From positions 372,001 through 436,000 of the forward strand of contig NZ_PGGM01000003.1 of the NCBI RefSeq assembly GCF_003010965.1: a DNA stretch of 64,000 nucleotides, written 5' to 3'. The position numbers and the translations under genes were made by a program. Source of the DNA: Phyllobacterium sophorae (GTDB taxonomy: Bacteria > Pseudomonadota > Alphaproteobacteria > Rhizobiales > Rhizobiaceae). How positions within the stretch are numbered: the first letter of the stretch is position 1; each line of letters begins with the position of its first letter. Shown here piece by piece: positions 1 to 8,217 of this stretch. A model generated the notes under the pieces. It worked only from the letters and a program-made list of their open reading frames with translations. It did no database searches and was not told the origin of the DNA.

Positions 1-294
1 CGTCTCCGCCAAATGTGCGGCGTCAGCCCCCTTCCAGGAGGAAAGTTCGGCGGAAATTTCCTCAAGGTTGTGTTGCAACCCCTCGTTTCCATGGTACCTG
101 CGTATTAGCTTAGTTGCGCGTTTCAGCACACCAATTCTCGACCGCACGGTTATGAGGAACACGACGAGGACGACCAGGAGCACCACGACAAGGGCAAGGC
201 TGAAAAGGCCCGGTGCCCACGGTTGTTTCAAAAGAGACGCCAGCGCAAGCACGAGATCTCGCGTGGCAATTCCGATCGTTATTAGATTCTCCAA
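1..294 (-). CDS. Partial membrane protein, N-terminal part (possibly ZorA/MotA-like)
   Basis: The open frame runs off the left edge, so only the first 98 codons are visible. After an in-frame TAG the first plausible start is TTG at 294, as no ATG is present. The peptide has one strong membrane segment (about residues 29-48, LFSLALVVVLLVVLVVFLIT), then a basic stretch (RSRIGVLKRATKLIRR) and the start of a helical, acidic region (LEEISAELSSWKGAD). One N-terminal membrane helix followed by a helical region resembles ZorA of Zorya anti-phage systems, but too little is visible to decide. The membrane topology is well supported; the ZorA reading is inference. Confidence 0.5.
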   Translation of the reverse strand, partial: MENLITIGIATRDLVLALASLLKQPWAPGLFSLALVVVLLVVLVVFLITVRSRIGVLKRATKLIRRYHGNEGLQHNLEEISAELSSWKGADAAHLAET

Positions 295-471
295 GAAACT
301 CTGCCCCGAAAATTCATACGTCCCACGCTACAAGCGCTATCCAATACTTCAGCTTATGTAAAGATCGATAGAATGACTTGGTGCCATATGTCTGTCCATC
401 GACTCACGCTGACAGAAAAGAGAACAACTTTCGGTAGCGGGAACCTGGACGCGGTTGCAGTTCTCCCGGTG

Positions 472-1719
472 TCAGACAGCAGAAGATAATTCAAGATAGC
501 GGCAGAACGCGTTCGCCAGCTGCATCTGCCGGGGTGTCCGGCACTGCGCCTCAAAAACAGATGGAGAGGCTACCAGAACGCAGAGGCATTTGGCGCGGGA
601 CGTGGCCACGTTGAGACGGTTCAAACTGTAGAGAAACTCCATCCCTCTTGGAGCGTCGGCATAGCTCGATGTCGTCATCGAATATATGACGATAGGTGCC
701 TCCTGCCCCTGGAACTTGTCGACTGTGCCGATGCGCCCGCCGGGTATGCGATCCCGGAGTTCAAACACCTGCGCGTTATAGGGTGCGATAATTAGGATGT
801 CCTCGAGGGTGATGACACGCTCCTGGCCATCTTTATCGATCCAAGTGGTCCGGGATGCAAAAATCTCGTTCATCAAATCACGCACGCAGTTAGCCTCTTC
901 GGGGGAAGAGCTCTGATTGCCCTGCGTGGGGACCGAAACGAACCGTAATCCTGTTCCGCTTATGCGCCCTGACGGTCGGACATCCTGAACGTCCAGACCA
1001 GGCCGCGGGTGAAGCCGCCCCTGGTAGAAGAGCTCGGAGGTGAACCTGCAAATATCCGGATGCAACCGCCAGGTCTCCGCAAGGAAAAGCCCGCGATCTT
1101 CGGCGATCGTCTGTTGTCCGTTCAGGATGTGATGCAGGGCTGAGACGTCTGTGCCCTCGGGATGGCTGCCCTGCATCGGCTGCTCGAGCTGCTGCGGGTC
1201 CCCGAGCAGAACAATGCTGGTCGCCGCTTGTGAAACAGCGACAACGTTAGCCAGCGACATCTGAGCTGCCTCGTCAATGAAAAGGACATCGACCGCTTCA
1301 GCGGCGTCCGGACAAGCCCAAAGCCAGCTCGTTCCTCCTGCCACCTGTGAACCGTTACCTATAGCTCGCAGGAGCGCGGCATTATCCTTCGCGAAGCGCA
1401 GCTTCGGCTGGTCGGGCTCCATTTCAGAAGGCTTCTGAATGCAGTTGACGTCGATCCTCATTTCGGCCGCGGCTGTACCCACCGCATCCAGAAGGTTGCG
1501 GATCACCTTGTGGCTGTTGGCAGTGACGCCGACTGTCTTTCCGGCCTGCACCAGAGCACATATCATCCGGGCACCGGTATGCGTCTTCCCGGCGCCGGGC
1601 GGCCCTTGAATGGGAAATACCCCGCCATTGATCAACGGAGCTACCCGCATCGCGGCGTCGAGCGTCATTTCATCTGCAAGTTGGATTGGCTTGCCGCCGA
1701 TCCGCGGCGGCATTCGCAT
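472..1719 (-). CDS. 3' half of a frameshifted TM0106-family nuclease-helicase: Dna2/Nam7-type SF1 helicase domain
   Basis: The 415-residue frame carries a superfamily 1 helicase core: Walker A GPPGAGKT (39-46), Walker B VLFIDEAA (145-152), motif III-like GDPQQLEQP (173-181), and C-terminal TVDKFQGQEAP and LNVATSRAK motifs. In TM0106-family proteins this domain forms the C-terminal part of one polypeptide of about 1100-1150 residues. Here it starts where the upstream nuclease frame stops (shared position 1719). Its ATG is an internal Met of the family (LLMRMPPRIGG), so it is not a natural start. The two halves are in different frames because of a one-base loss near 1752-1755. Expected role is DNA processing or repair; the split gene is probably inactive unless the shift is a sequencing error. 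Confidence 0.85.
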   Translation of the reverse strand: MRMPPRIGGKPIQLADEMTLDAAMRVAPLINGGVFPIQGPPGAGKTHTGARMICALVQAGKTVGVTANSHKVIRNLLDAVGTAAAEMRIDVNCIQKPSEMEPDQPKLRFAKDNAALLRAIGNGSQVAGGTSWLWACPDAAEAVDVLFIDEAAQMSLANVVAVSQAATSIVLLGDPQQLEQPMQGSHPEGTDVSALHHILNGQQTIAEDRGLFLAETWRLHPDICRFTSELFYQGRLHPRPGLDVQDVRPSGRISGTGLRFVSVPTQGNQSSSPEEANCVRDLMNEIFASRTTWIDKDGQERVITLEDILIIAPYNAQVFELRDRIPGGRIGTVDKFQGQEAPIVIYSMTTSSYADAPRGMEFLYSLNRLNVATSRAKCLCVLVASPSVFEAQCRTPRQMQLANAFCRYLELSSAV

Positions 1720-3866
1720 CAGGAGATCCCGTGCGGCCTGATATGGACCCTCCCCTTCGATGCCGTGTCAGCGACATACTCGCCGAAACGCACGATCGAA
1801 TCTGCCAGAATACCCGGATTTACAGCCTTGTGGCCAAACAGGGCGGAGGGATGCACATCAACGCTATCCATACGCTTCTTCACATCAATCCAGCGCTCGT
1901 CGAAAGAAACTGATACCGTTGAGCCGAGTTTCACGCCCCCTACGTTGTACAAGTCTTCGCCCCCTCGCAATTCCGTTTCCTGCGGAGGAAAACCGAAGCG
2001 GTGGACGGGCGCTTTCGCAGTGCCGCCGGTCACGCCCATGAATGTAAGGCCGGAGAGACCCGCGCGTTCCTCAATGAGTTCGTCGGCAGCGAGGTCCGAC
2101 AGCCTGTAATATTCCCACCAGACAGCCTTTTCTTCGCGGCGATGCCAGTCCAGCAGGTTCGCAAGGAGCCAACGCGCGTGTTGTTCCGCAGTGCGTTCGG
2201 AGGGGTCGTCTGGCACGCCCTCCGTCAGCGACGCCGCGAGCGCGTTGATCTTCTTCTGCCGCTCGCTCAGTGCCTCCCCCGCCATTCCTTCAGGCAATTC
2301 CGGCCGAAGAAGTTCGGTGCCACTGTCAACGAATTCGGCCCGGCGCGCTTCCAGCCAGTCCCGCAGCTGCCACGTGGAGACACAGTCGTCTCGGTTGTAT
2401 CCCTCGACGATGGCCCGGTCCGCATCGCCAATGAGTTCGAGGTCACCAAGTTCGAGCCCCGCTTGCACCTTGGTGAGGGCGGCATTGGCGTCGGGCAGAT
2501 TTATGTCCCGGGTGAACCCATAAAGCGGCTCGAGCTTCTTGATCGAATAGCTTTCAACGCTGGCGCGAAGACCGTTTCGCACCACGCTGTAGAGATCGAC
2601 AAAACGTTTCGAACGCAGCAGAAAATCGATCTCCTCCTCGCGGGTGGCATGGCGTCCCATCAGACGCTTGAGCGCCGCTGGTTCATACGGGGCATAGTGG
2701 TAGATATGCAGGGTGGGATGATGCTGCAGCCTCGCCATAACGAAATCCACAAAGCCCTCGAACGCCTTTTTTTCCTGTTCCCGCGAATAGCTCCATTTCC
2801 CCGAATAAGCCTGAGTTCCGTCGATGCCGCGGTAGGCGTATCCGAACAGATACTCAAGTCCGCCCTCCCCCACGAACGGGTCGCCCTCCAGGTCGAAGAA
2901 CACGTCGCCGGCAGAAGGTTCGGGCAGGATCGTCAGTCCGAAGCCCTTCACCACTGGCAACAGCTCGTGAAGCACCTCCCCGGCCTCGCGGCCCGCGATC
3001 TGAATGCGAGCCTGCTCGCGGATCCGTTCGTACGATTGCGCAGCGCCGCGGTCCGGCTTCCATCCCAAGGGTACCGGTAATGCCGCCAGTCCGGCAACGG
3101 TTTCTACCCCGTGCTGTTTCAGTTCGTTGATTTGAACCTTGGTGATGCCCGCTACCAGCGAGAGGTGGTCGTCCTCCCGTCGTTGCGCATCACACCGCCG
3201 CTGCCAGCGGCAGACGTCGCAGTGTTCGTTCGGCTCGGGATAGACCTCCGCTCCGTCCGGAGATCCGATGACGGTTTCAAGACTCCTTTGCACCCGGCGA
3301 TAGTACGCCCGGTAATCGTCCATCCGATATAGCTGGGGTTCAAAATCCGACCACGGCGTGACCACATAGCTGTGGGCAGGATGCAGTCCTTGGACCGCCG
3401 CGAGCAGGTCCGCATAAAGGCATAACTGCAGCACAGTCGCGCCTTTGGTCTCCGTTGCCAGCTTTGTATCGATGACTTCGTACGACCAGGGGCCAAGATC
3501 GCTGGGAGTATCGATCCGGCGCAGGATATCCGTCCGGCCGATCCAGTTGTCCGAGCGGAATGCTCCCTGAATGATAATCTCATCGCCCGCGACCATCGCT
3601 TGTCGTGTCTTGACAACGGCCTCGCTATCAACGCCAACACCTTCGATAACGGTGACGCTGAGGCCTTTGGCTTTTAGATGTTCAACATACTCGCGCTCAT
3701 GGCGTGCACCGCGCTCCCAGAGCAGTTCCAGAAGCGGATCCCATATATGCGGCTTGGCCAGTGTTCCGTCGGCCACCGCCACATCGAGCGCGGTCAGATG
3801 CCCGCAATGGAGGTGCCCGACCAGATCAGTGGCGCTAAGAACAATAGAGTCACCAAGTTTTTGCAT
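1719..3866 (-). CDS. 5' half of a frameshifted TM0106-family protein: RecB-like nuclease plus RNase H-like domain
   Basis: This 715-residue frame begins MQKLGDSIVL and contains the TM0106 RecB-like nuclease core. Visible are the catalytic-type EVIDTKLA (130-137) followed by QLCLYADLL, and a Cys cluster EHCDVCRWQRRC (Cys 216, 219, 225) as in Fe-S-bearing relatives. A DxE-type exonuclease-like motif FDLEGDPF lies near 324-331. It ends EYVADTASKG followed by an unrelated tail and TGA. Restoring one G in the GGGG run (plus strand 1752-1755) continues the frame as GEGPYQAARDLLMRMPP, straight into the helicase half, giving about 1130 residues. A degraded second copy of its N-terminus lies at 44563-44817. 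Confidence 0.85.
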   Translation of the reverse strand: MQKLGDSIVLSATDLVGHLHCGHLTALDVAVADGTLAKPHIWDPLLELLWERGARHEREYVEHLKAKGLSVTVIEGVGVDSEAVVKTRQAMVAGDEIIIQGAFRSDNWIGRTDILRRIDTPSDLGPWSYEVIDTKLATETKGATVLQLCLYADLLAAVQGLHPAHSYVVTPWSDFEPQLYRMDDYRAYYRRVQRSLETVIGSPDGAEVYPEPNEHCDVCRWQRRCDAQRREDDHLSLVAGITKVQINELKQHGVETVAGLAALPVPLGWKPDRGAAQSYERIREQARIQIAGREAGEVLHELLPVVKGFGLTILPEPSAGDVFFDLEGDPFVGEGGLEYLFGYAYRGIDGTQAYSGKWSYSREQEKKAFEGFVDFVMARLQHHPTLHIYHYAPYEPAALKRLMGRHATREEEIDFLLRSKRFVDLYSVVRNGLRASVESYSIKKLEPLYGFTRDINLPDANAALTKVQAGLELGDLELIGDADRAIVEGYNRDDCVSTWQLRDWLEARRAEFVDSGTELLRPELPEGMAGEALSERQKKINALAASLTEGVPDDPSERTAEQHARWLLANLLDWHRREEKAVWWEYYRLSDLAADELIEERAGLSGLTFMGVTGGTAKAPVHRFGFPPQETELRGGEDLYNVGGVKLGSTVSVSFDERWIDVKKRMDSVDVHPSALFGHKAVNPGILADSIVRFGEYVADTASKGRVHIRPHGIS

Positions 3867-4122
3867 AGATGGGCCCCATGGATTTCACGACACACGACGC
3901 TCAGGTGGTAGATTGTCCGGATTTGGATAGTGACACCCAACATAACAGAGTCATTTGATATCCCGAAGTCGTGCTGCGCGCCCGCCTAGCGCATCCTCGG
4001 AAAGCTGATTCACTACGTGACAGCAACGGTTCAGATTTCATACAAATGTTTGAGCGCAGAAATCTTACCTGACGGAATTACGATCATCTCGAGATCGTCG
4101 TCTCTGCTACTACGACGCTAGC

Positions 4123-4188
4123 GTTGATAGCATCAACTGAATTGAAGATACGGCAAATAGTCTTGACTGTGTTGATGGTGTCAACACA
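4123..4188. promoter_or_regulatory. Two GTTGA-type palindromes upstream of the nuclease-helicase gene
   Basis: The 349-bp gap 3867-4215 has no credible gene. It holds a perfect 15-bp palindrome GTTGATAGCATCAAC (4123-4137). It also holds a longer one with 8-bp arms, TGTGTTGA and TCAACACA, around a 5-bp centre (4168-4188). Both share the half-site GTTGA/TCAAC, with centres 48 bp apart. They lie upstream of the minus-strand start at 3866 and downstream of the LysR stop, so they are likely operators of an unidentified regulator for the nuclease-helicase gene. A related inverted repeat precedes the remnant copy near 44.9 kb. Confidence 0.5.
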
Positions 4189-4215
4189 GCTCGATAGGGT
4201 AGAATGAGCAGGCAT

Positions 4216-5118
4216 CTAACCGTCCTTGGCGAGGAAATCGATGAGCGCCCGTGTGGCGGCAGACAGGCGGCGGTGCGGCGCGAAAATAATCGAGAATGGG
4301 CGGGAGCGCCCGCGCGCGTACTCCAGCACGTCGACGAGACGCCCCTGATCGATGCGATCGCGCACGATAAAATCGTAGGTCTGGCAGATACCCAGGCCAT
4401 GTTCGGCCAATGAGACCACGCCTAGCACGTCGTCAAAGACCCGGATACGGCCCGGTGGCGTCCAATCGACGTCGCGGTCGTCGACACGAAACAACCATGG
4501 TGCGCAGCGCCCCGTGCTCGGCATCACGAAGGGCAGGCATTGATGGTCGGCCAGATCCTCGATCGTCCGCGGCGCTCCTACCCGCTCGAGATAGTGCGGG
4601 GCGGCGACCAGACGCAGTGGTGCATCCTCCAGCTTGCGGGCCACCAGTCCGCTGTCGGGCAAAGGACCCAACCGGATCGCCAGATCGTAGCCCTCCGCCA
4701 CGAGATCGACGTTGCGGTTGGTGATGCTCAATTCGATGTGGACCTCCGGATAGGCGCGCATGAAACGATCAAGCATCGCTGGCAGCCGGTAATGGCCGTA
4801 AGTCGTTGGCACGCTGATCCGCACATGGCCGGTCAGCAGCGCTCCCTCCGGGCCCTGAATGGCCCGTTCGGCATCGTCGATCAGGGAAAACGCGGCGCGC
4901 GCCTGTTCGAGGTAGGCACGGCCTGCATCCGTCAGGCTCAGCCGCCGGGTCGTCCGCCGCATGAGCTGGATACCAAGCCGCGCTTCCAACCGGCTTATCG
5001 CCCTGCTGAGAACTGAGGGCGTCGTTGACAGCGCAATCGCCCCGCCGGTCATGGAGCCTTTTTCGACAACGGTGACAAAAACCTCCACGTCGCCAAGATG
5101 GTCAAATCGGCGGCCCAT
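4216..5118 (-). CDS. LysR-family transcriptional regulator
   Basis: A 300-residue LysR protein. It has an N-terminal winged helix (VEVFVTVVEKGSMTGGAIALSTTPSVLSRAISRLEARLG read in parts, with RRTTRRLSLTDAG after it) and a C-terminal effector-binding domain (HVRISVPTTYGH, YDLAIRLGPLPDSGL) typical of the CrgA/DmlR group. The start is set at ATG 5118 (MGRRFDHLGD), which has AGG close upstream and gives the usual family length; the open frame extends further upstream without support. It is divergent from the SDR gene at 5237, the standard layout for a LysR controlling its neighbour. Confidence 0.9.
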   Translation of the reverse strand: MGRRFDHLGDVEVFVTVVEKGSMTGGAIALSTTPSVLSRAISRLEARLGIQLMRRTTRRLSLTDAGRAYLEQARAAFSLIDDAERAIQGPEGALLTGHVRISVPTTYGHYRLPAMLDRFMRAYPEVHIELSITNRNVDLVAEGYDLAIRLGPLPDSGLVARKLEDAPLRLVAAPHYLERVGAPRTIEDLADHQCLPFVMPSTGRCAPWLFRVDDRDVDWTPPGRIRVFDDVLGVVSLAEHGLGICQTYDFIVRDRIDQGRLVDVLEYARGRSRPFSIIFAPHRRLSAATRALIDFLAKDG

Positions 5119-5156
5119 TCCTAACCTCACGCGAATAAATCTGTTTCTTCCAGAAG

Positions 5157-5187
5157 ACTTTATCCTCGATTGCGGCGCCAATAAAGT
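5157..5187. promoter_or_regulatory. Inverted repeat in the divergent LysR/SDR intergenic region
   Basis: Perfect 7-bp arms ACTTTAT (5157-5163) and ATAAAGT (5181-5187) flank a 17-bp centre in the 118-bp gap between the divergent LysR and SDR starts. Location and symmetry suit a regulator site or overlapping promoters. No footprint-like T-N11-A core stands out, so this is a candidate only. Confidence 0.3.
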
Positions 5188-5236
5188 GCTTCCGTTGATG
5201 CCTCCCATTCGGCACAACGAACCCGAAAGGAACGAG

Positions 5237-5965
5237 ATGATGGCAGAACAACGAACATTCCTTGTGACCGGCGCCAGCAAAGGCATCGGACGCGCCTTGT
5301 CCGAACACGTTGCCGCGAAAGGTCATCATGTGATTGGCATCGCACGACGCGCAGACGACGCCCAGTTTCCCGGAAAGCTGATATCAGTCGATCTGGAGGA
5401 TCGTCAGAAAGCGAGAGAAGCCTTTACCGATATTTGCACTCGCTACCCTATAGACGGTATCGTCAACAATGTCGGTTTGGTCCGACCGCAACGTCTTGGC
5501 GAGATCGAACTCGATGATCTTGATGCTGTTCTATGCCTGAATTTACATCCTGCCGTTCAAGCCGTGCAGGCGGCGCTACCTCATATGCGCGCCAATAGGT
5601 GGGGGCGTGTTGCCAATATTTCCAGCCTCACCGTTCTCGGCGTCGCCGAACGAACCGCTTATGCGGCGGCAAAGGCAGCGTTGATCAGCTTCACACGAAC
5701 CTGGGCGCTCGAACTCGCGCGGACTGGTATTACGGTCAACGCGGTGGCACCCGGACCAACGGAGACCGAACTGTTTCGCGCGAACAATCCGCCCGGTAGC
5801 GACGGCGAAAAGCGCTATCTTTCGGCTGTGCCGATGCACCGGCTTGGAAAGCCGGGCGAAATCGCGGCGGCAATCGAATTCCTGCTATCGGAGGATGCCG
5901 GCTTCATTACGGGCCAGACACTTTTTGTGGATGGCGGCGCGTCTATCGGCAAAGCAATGCTCTGA
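5237..5965 (+). CDS. SDR-family NAD(P)-dependent oxidoreductase
   Basis: A classical short-chain dehydrogenase of 242 residues. Visible are the cofactor motif VTGASKGIG near residue 10, the IVNNVG motif (a variant of NNAG), the catalytic Ser in VANISSLTVLG, and the Tyr-Lys pair in AYAAAKAAL. The C-terminus FVDGGASIGK is also typical. The start is ATG 5237, preceded by GAAAGGAAC; a second in-frame ATG follows at 5240. The long frame upstream of it overlaps the divergent LysR and is not used. Substrate is not predictable; control by the divergent LysR is likely. Confidence 0.92.
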   Translation: MMAEQRTFLVTGASKGIGRALSEHVAAKGHHVIGIARRADDAQFPGKLISVDLEDRQKAREAFTDICTRYPIDGIVNNVGLVRPQRLGEIELDDLDAVLCLNLHPAVQAVQAALPHMRANRWGRVANISSLTVLGVAERTAYAAAKAALISFTRTWALELARTGITVNAVAPGPTETELFRANNPPGSDGEKRYLSAVPMHRLGKPGEIAAAIEFLLSEDAGFITGQTLFVDGGASIGKAML

Positions 5966-6158
5966 AGCACATGCTTGCTGGGCAGTTCGGCACGATAACG
6001 GAGCGATCCGCTGTCGTGCATCTATGCTGACTTATGCACATTTTGTCTTCTAGGGAACAAATGAATTCCTCGCTGGCATCTTTATTCTCTCCTTGAGCGT
6101 CAATAGATTTGCAATATCGAACGCGATCGCGCGTCAACTCAGATTTGAGGAGCAGACA

Positions 6159-6851
6159 ATGAGCAGCACAATTGCAGGGCAGAAACCGGTTCTGTTCGTT
6201 CTTACCAGCCATGGCATCAAAGGCGAAACCGGCGAAGCCACCGGCTTTTATCTCGGCGAAGTCACCCACCCCCTCGCCGTCCTCGTCGCCGCCGGCATCC
6301 CCGTCGAGTTCGTCTCGATAGACGGCGGCGAACCGCCGGTCGACGGTCTTGACCTCAACGACGCGACCAATGTGCGCTTCTGGAACGATGAAGGCTTCCG
6401 CGGCGCCATTCGCAATACACCGCGTCTCGCCGATGTTGATCCGGAACGTTACTCGGCCATCTTTTTTGCAGGTGGCCACGGGGCGATGTGGGATTTTCCG
6501 GTAAGCTCGGCCGTCAATAGCATCACCCGCGACATTTACGAGGCGGGCGGGGTTGTCGCCGCCGTCTGCCATGGCCCGGCGGCGCTGGTCAATGTCACGC
6601 TGAGCAATGGCACCCACCTTGTCGCCGGCAAGAATGTCGCCGCTTTCACCGATGACGAAGAGCGGGCCGTCAAGCTCGACAAGGTTGTCCCCTTCCTGCT
6701 CGCCAGCACGCTCACCGCCCGTGGTGCCCATCATCATCCGGCGCCCGATTGGACGTCCAAGGTCGTCGTCGACGGACGGCTGGTAACGGGCCAGAACCCG
6801 CAATCGGCAACCGGTGTCGGCGAAGCCGTACGCAACCTTCTTTCCGCTTAA
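6159..6851 (+). CDS. DJ-1/PfpI-family protein (type 1 glutamine amidotransferase-like, Hsp31/glyoxalase III group)
   Basis: A 230-residue cytosolic DJ-1/PfpI protein. The nucleophile elbow AVCHGPAAL places the reactive Cys at about 137. The Glu in GFYLGEVTHP (about 34) and the GGHGAMWDF loop are also conserved, as in Hsp31-type chaperone/glyoxalase III proteins. Related proteins act on methylglyoxal or as stress chaperones. The start is ATG 6159 behind TGAGGAGCAGAC. A second, exported family member follows at 6949, and the downstream genes are also redox or reactive-carbonyl related. Confidence 0.9.
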   Translation: MSSTIAGQKPVLFVLTSHGIKGETGEATGFYLGEVTHPLAVLVAAGIPVEFVSIDGGEPPVDGLDLNDATNVRFWNDEGFRGAIRNTPRLADVDPERYSAIFFAGGHGAMWDFPVSSAVNSITRDIYEAGGVVAAVCHGPAALVNVTLSNGTHLVAGKNVAAFTDDEERAVKLDKVVPFLLASTLTARGAHHHPAPDWTSKVVVDGRLVTGQNPQSATGVGEAVRNLLSA

Positions 6852-6948
6852 CATTCGCAAGTCACCAAGCTTGCACAATCACCATGACCTTCACTCCCCA
6901 AGCCTTAGGTGTTTGGGGATGCGGGCTGCTCATCTCTGGAGAAAAATC

Positions 6949-7791
6949 ATGACGCTTATCCGCACTTTCGCAATCGCCCTCGCTCTGGGCACCAGCGCAT
7001 TCAGCGCACATGCCGCCAACGTCCTGGTCGTGCTCTCGGATTCCGACCGTCTCGAACTGAAGGACGGCAAGGTTTTTGAGACCGGCTTTTATCTCAACGA
7101 ACTGATGCAGCCCGTCAAAGCGCTGCTTGACGCCGGTCACGAGATCACCTTCGCAACCCCGAAAGGCACGGCGCCAACCCTCGACAAATCCTCGGTCGAC
7201 AAGATGCATTTTGGCGGTGACGAGGCTGCGGTGCGGGAGAGCAGCGCCCTGCTCGACAAGCTCAAGCTAACATCGAACGGCGTCTCGCCGGTGATCAGCC
7301 TGGCCCGCGTTGAACAGATCGGCTACGATCACTTCGATGCCGTCTATGTCCCTGGCGGCCACGCTCCCATGCAGGACTTGCTTGTCAGCCCGGAACTGGG
7401 GAAGCTTCTCACCAATTTCCACACCAGCGGCAAGACGACGGCACTCGCCTGCCATGGCCCGATCGCCCTGCTTTCGGCCCTGCCCGACGCGAAAGGCTTC
7501 ACCGGGCAGCTTGAAACGCAAGGCAGCGTTCAACAAAAGCCGGAGTGGATTTATGCCGGATACAAACTCACCGTCATCAGCAACCAGGAAGAAGAAATGG
7601 CCAAAGGTCTACTGAACGGCGGCGAGATGAAGTTCTATCCGCAGACGGCGCTGGAGCAGGCCGGCGCCGAATACCTGAGCAATCAAACACCCTTCACGTC
7701 GAACGTCGTCACCGACCGCGAGCTAATCACCGGCCAGAACCCGGCCTCTGCTTCGGCGGTCGCCGAAGAACTGCTGAAGCGGCTGAAATAG
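6949..7791 (+). CDS. Exported DJ-1/PfpI-family protein
   Basis: A 280-residue member of the same family as the preceding gene, but with a signal peptide: MTLIRTFAIALALGTSAFSA, then a likely cut after AHA (about residue 22). The catalytic Cys lies in ALACHGPIALL (about 168) and the partner Glu in GFYLNELMQP (about 51). Export implies action in the periplasm. The start is ATG 6949 preceded by TGGAGAAAAATC. An unusual pair results, with one cytosolic and one periplasmic paralogue in tandem. The gap before it holds a small hairpin (CCCCAA 6896-6901 / TTGGGG 6913-6918). Confidence 0.9.
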   Translation: MTLIRTFAIALALGTSAFSAHAANVLVVLSDSDRLELKDGKVFETGFYLNELMQPVKALLDAGHEITFATPKGTAPTLDKSSVDKMHFGGDEAAVRESSALLDKLKLTSNGVSPVISLARVEQIGYDHFDAVYVPGGHAPMQDLLVSPELGKLLTNFHTSGKTTALACHGPIALLSALPDAKGFTGQLETQGSVQQKPEWIYAGYKLTVISNQEEEMAKGLLNGGEMKFYPQTALEQAGAEYLSNQTPFTSNVVTDRELITGQNPASASAVAEELLKRLK

Positions 7792-7887
7792 GCAGCACAG
7801 CGCAAAGATGAAAGCATCCCGGCAGCCATCCCGGCAACCGCACGCTGCGAGCCGGATGCGCTTTCGCCCAACATGAAGGATACAAGG

Positions 7888-8184
7888 ATGACCAACAGCA
7901 TCAAAGTTGTCGCGCGCGTTGTCGTAACGCCGGGACAGGAGGCCGCGTTCGAAAAGCACGCCGGCGCGCTCTCCATCGCAACCCGCAACGAGGACGGCTG
8001 CCTCTCCTACCACCTTTTCCGCAATCCGACGCAGCAGGGCGTCTACGTCTTCGTGGAAGACTGGGCGTCGCGATCCGTCTGGGAAAAGCACATGTCCTGC
8101 GAGCCAATCCGCGCCTTCAACAAGCAACTGTCGCCGGGCACGATCGCCCACATCGAAATTCAGGCGCTCGACCAGATCGCCTGA
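7888..8184 (+). CDS. Antibiotic biosynthesis monooxygenase (ABM/YgiN-like) domain protein
   Basis: A 98-residue single-domain ABM protein. It opens KVVARVVVTPGQEAAFEKH and continues EDGCLSYHLFRNPTQQGVYVFVEDWAS, the ferredoxin-like fold signature of YgiN-type quinol monooxygenases. These small dimers act without cofactors on quinols or similar compounds. The start is ATG 7888, chosen over ATG 7873 because AAGGATACAAGG lies directly upstream and gives family-typical length. It is part of the same-strand run 6159-10239, so it is probably co-transcribed. Confidence 0.85.
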   Translation: MTNSIKVVARVVVTPGQEAAFEKHAGALSIATRNEDGCLSYHLFRNPTQQGVYVFVEDWASRSVWEKHMSCEPIRAFNKQLSPGTIAHIEIQALDQIA

Positions 8185-8217
8185 CGTTAAACACCGTACA
8201 GAAGAGCGGGACATACA

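Noticed and set aside
2001-3080. Long plus-strand frame opposite the TM0106 nuclease half
   Set aside because: It lies wholly antisense to a gene with clear domain motifs, has no ribosome site and no recognisable content.
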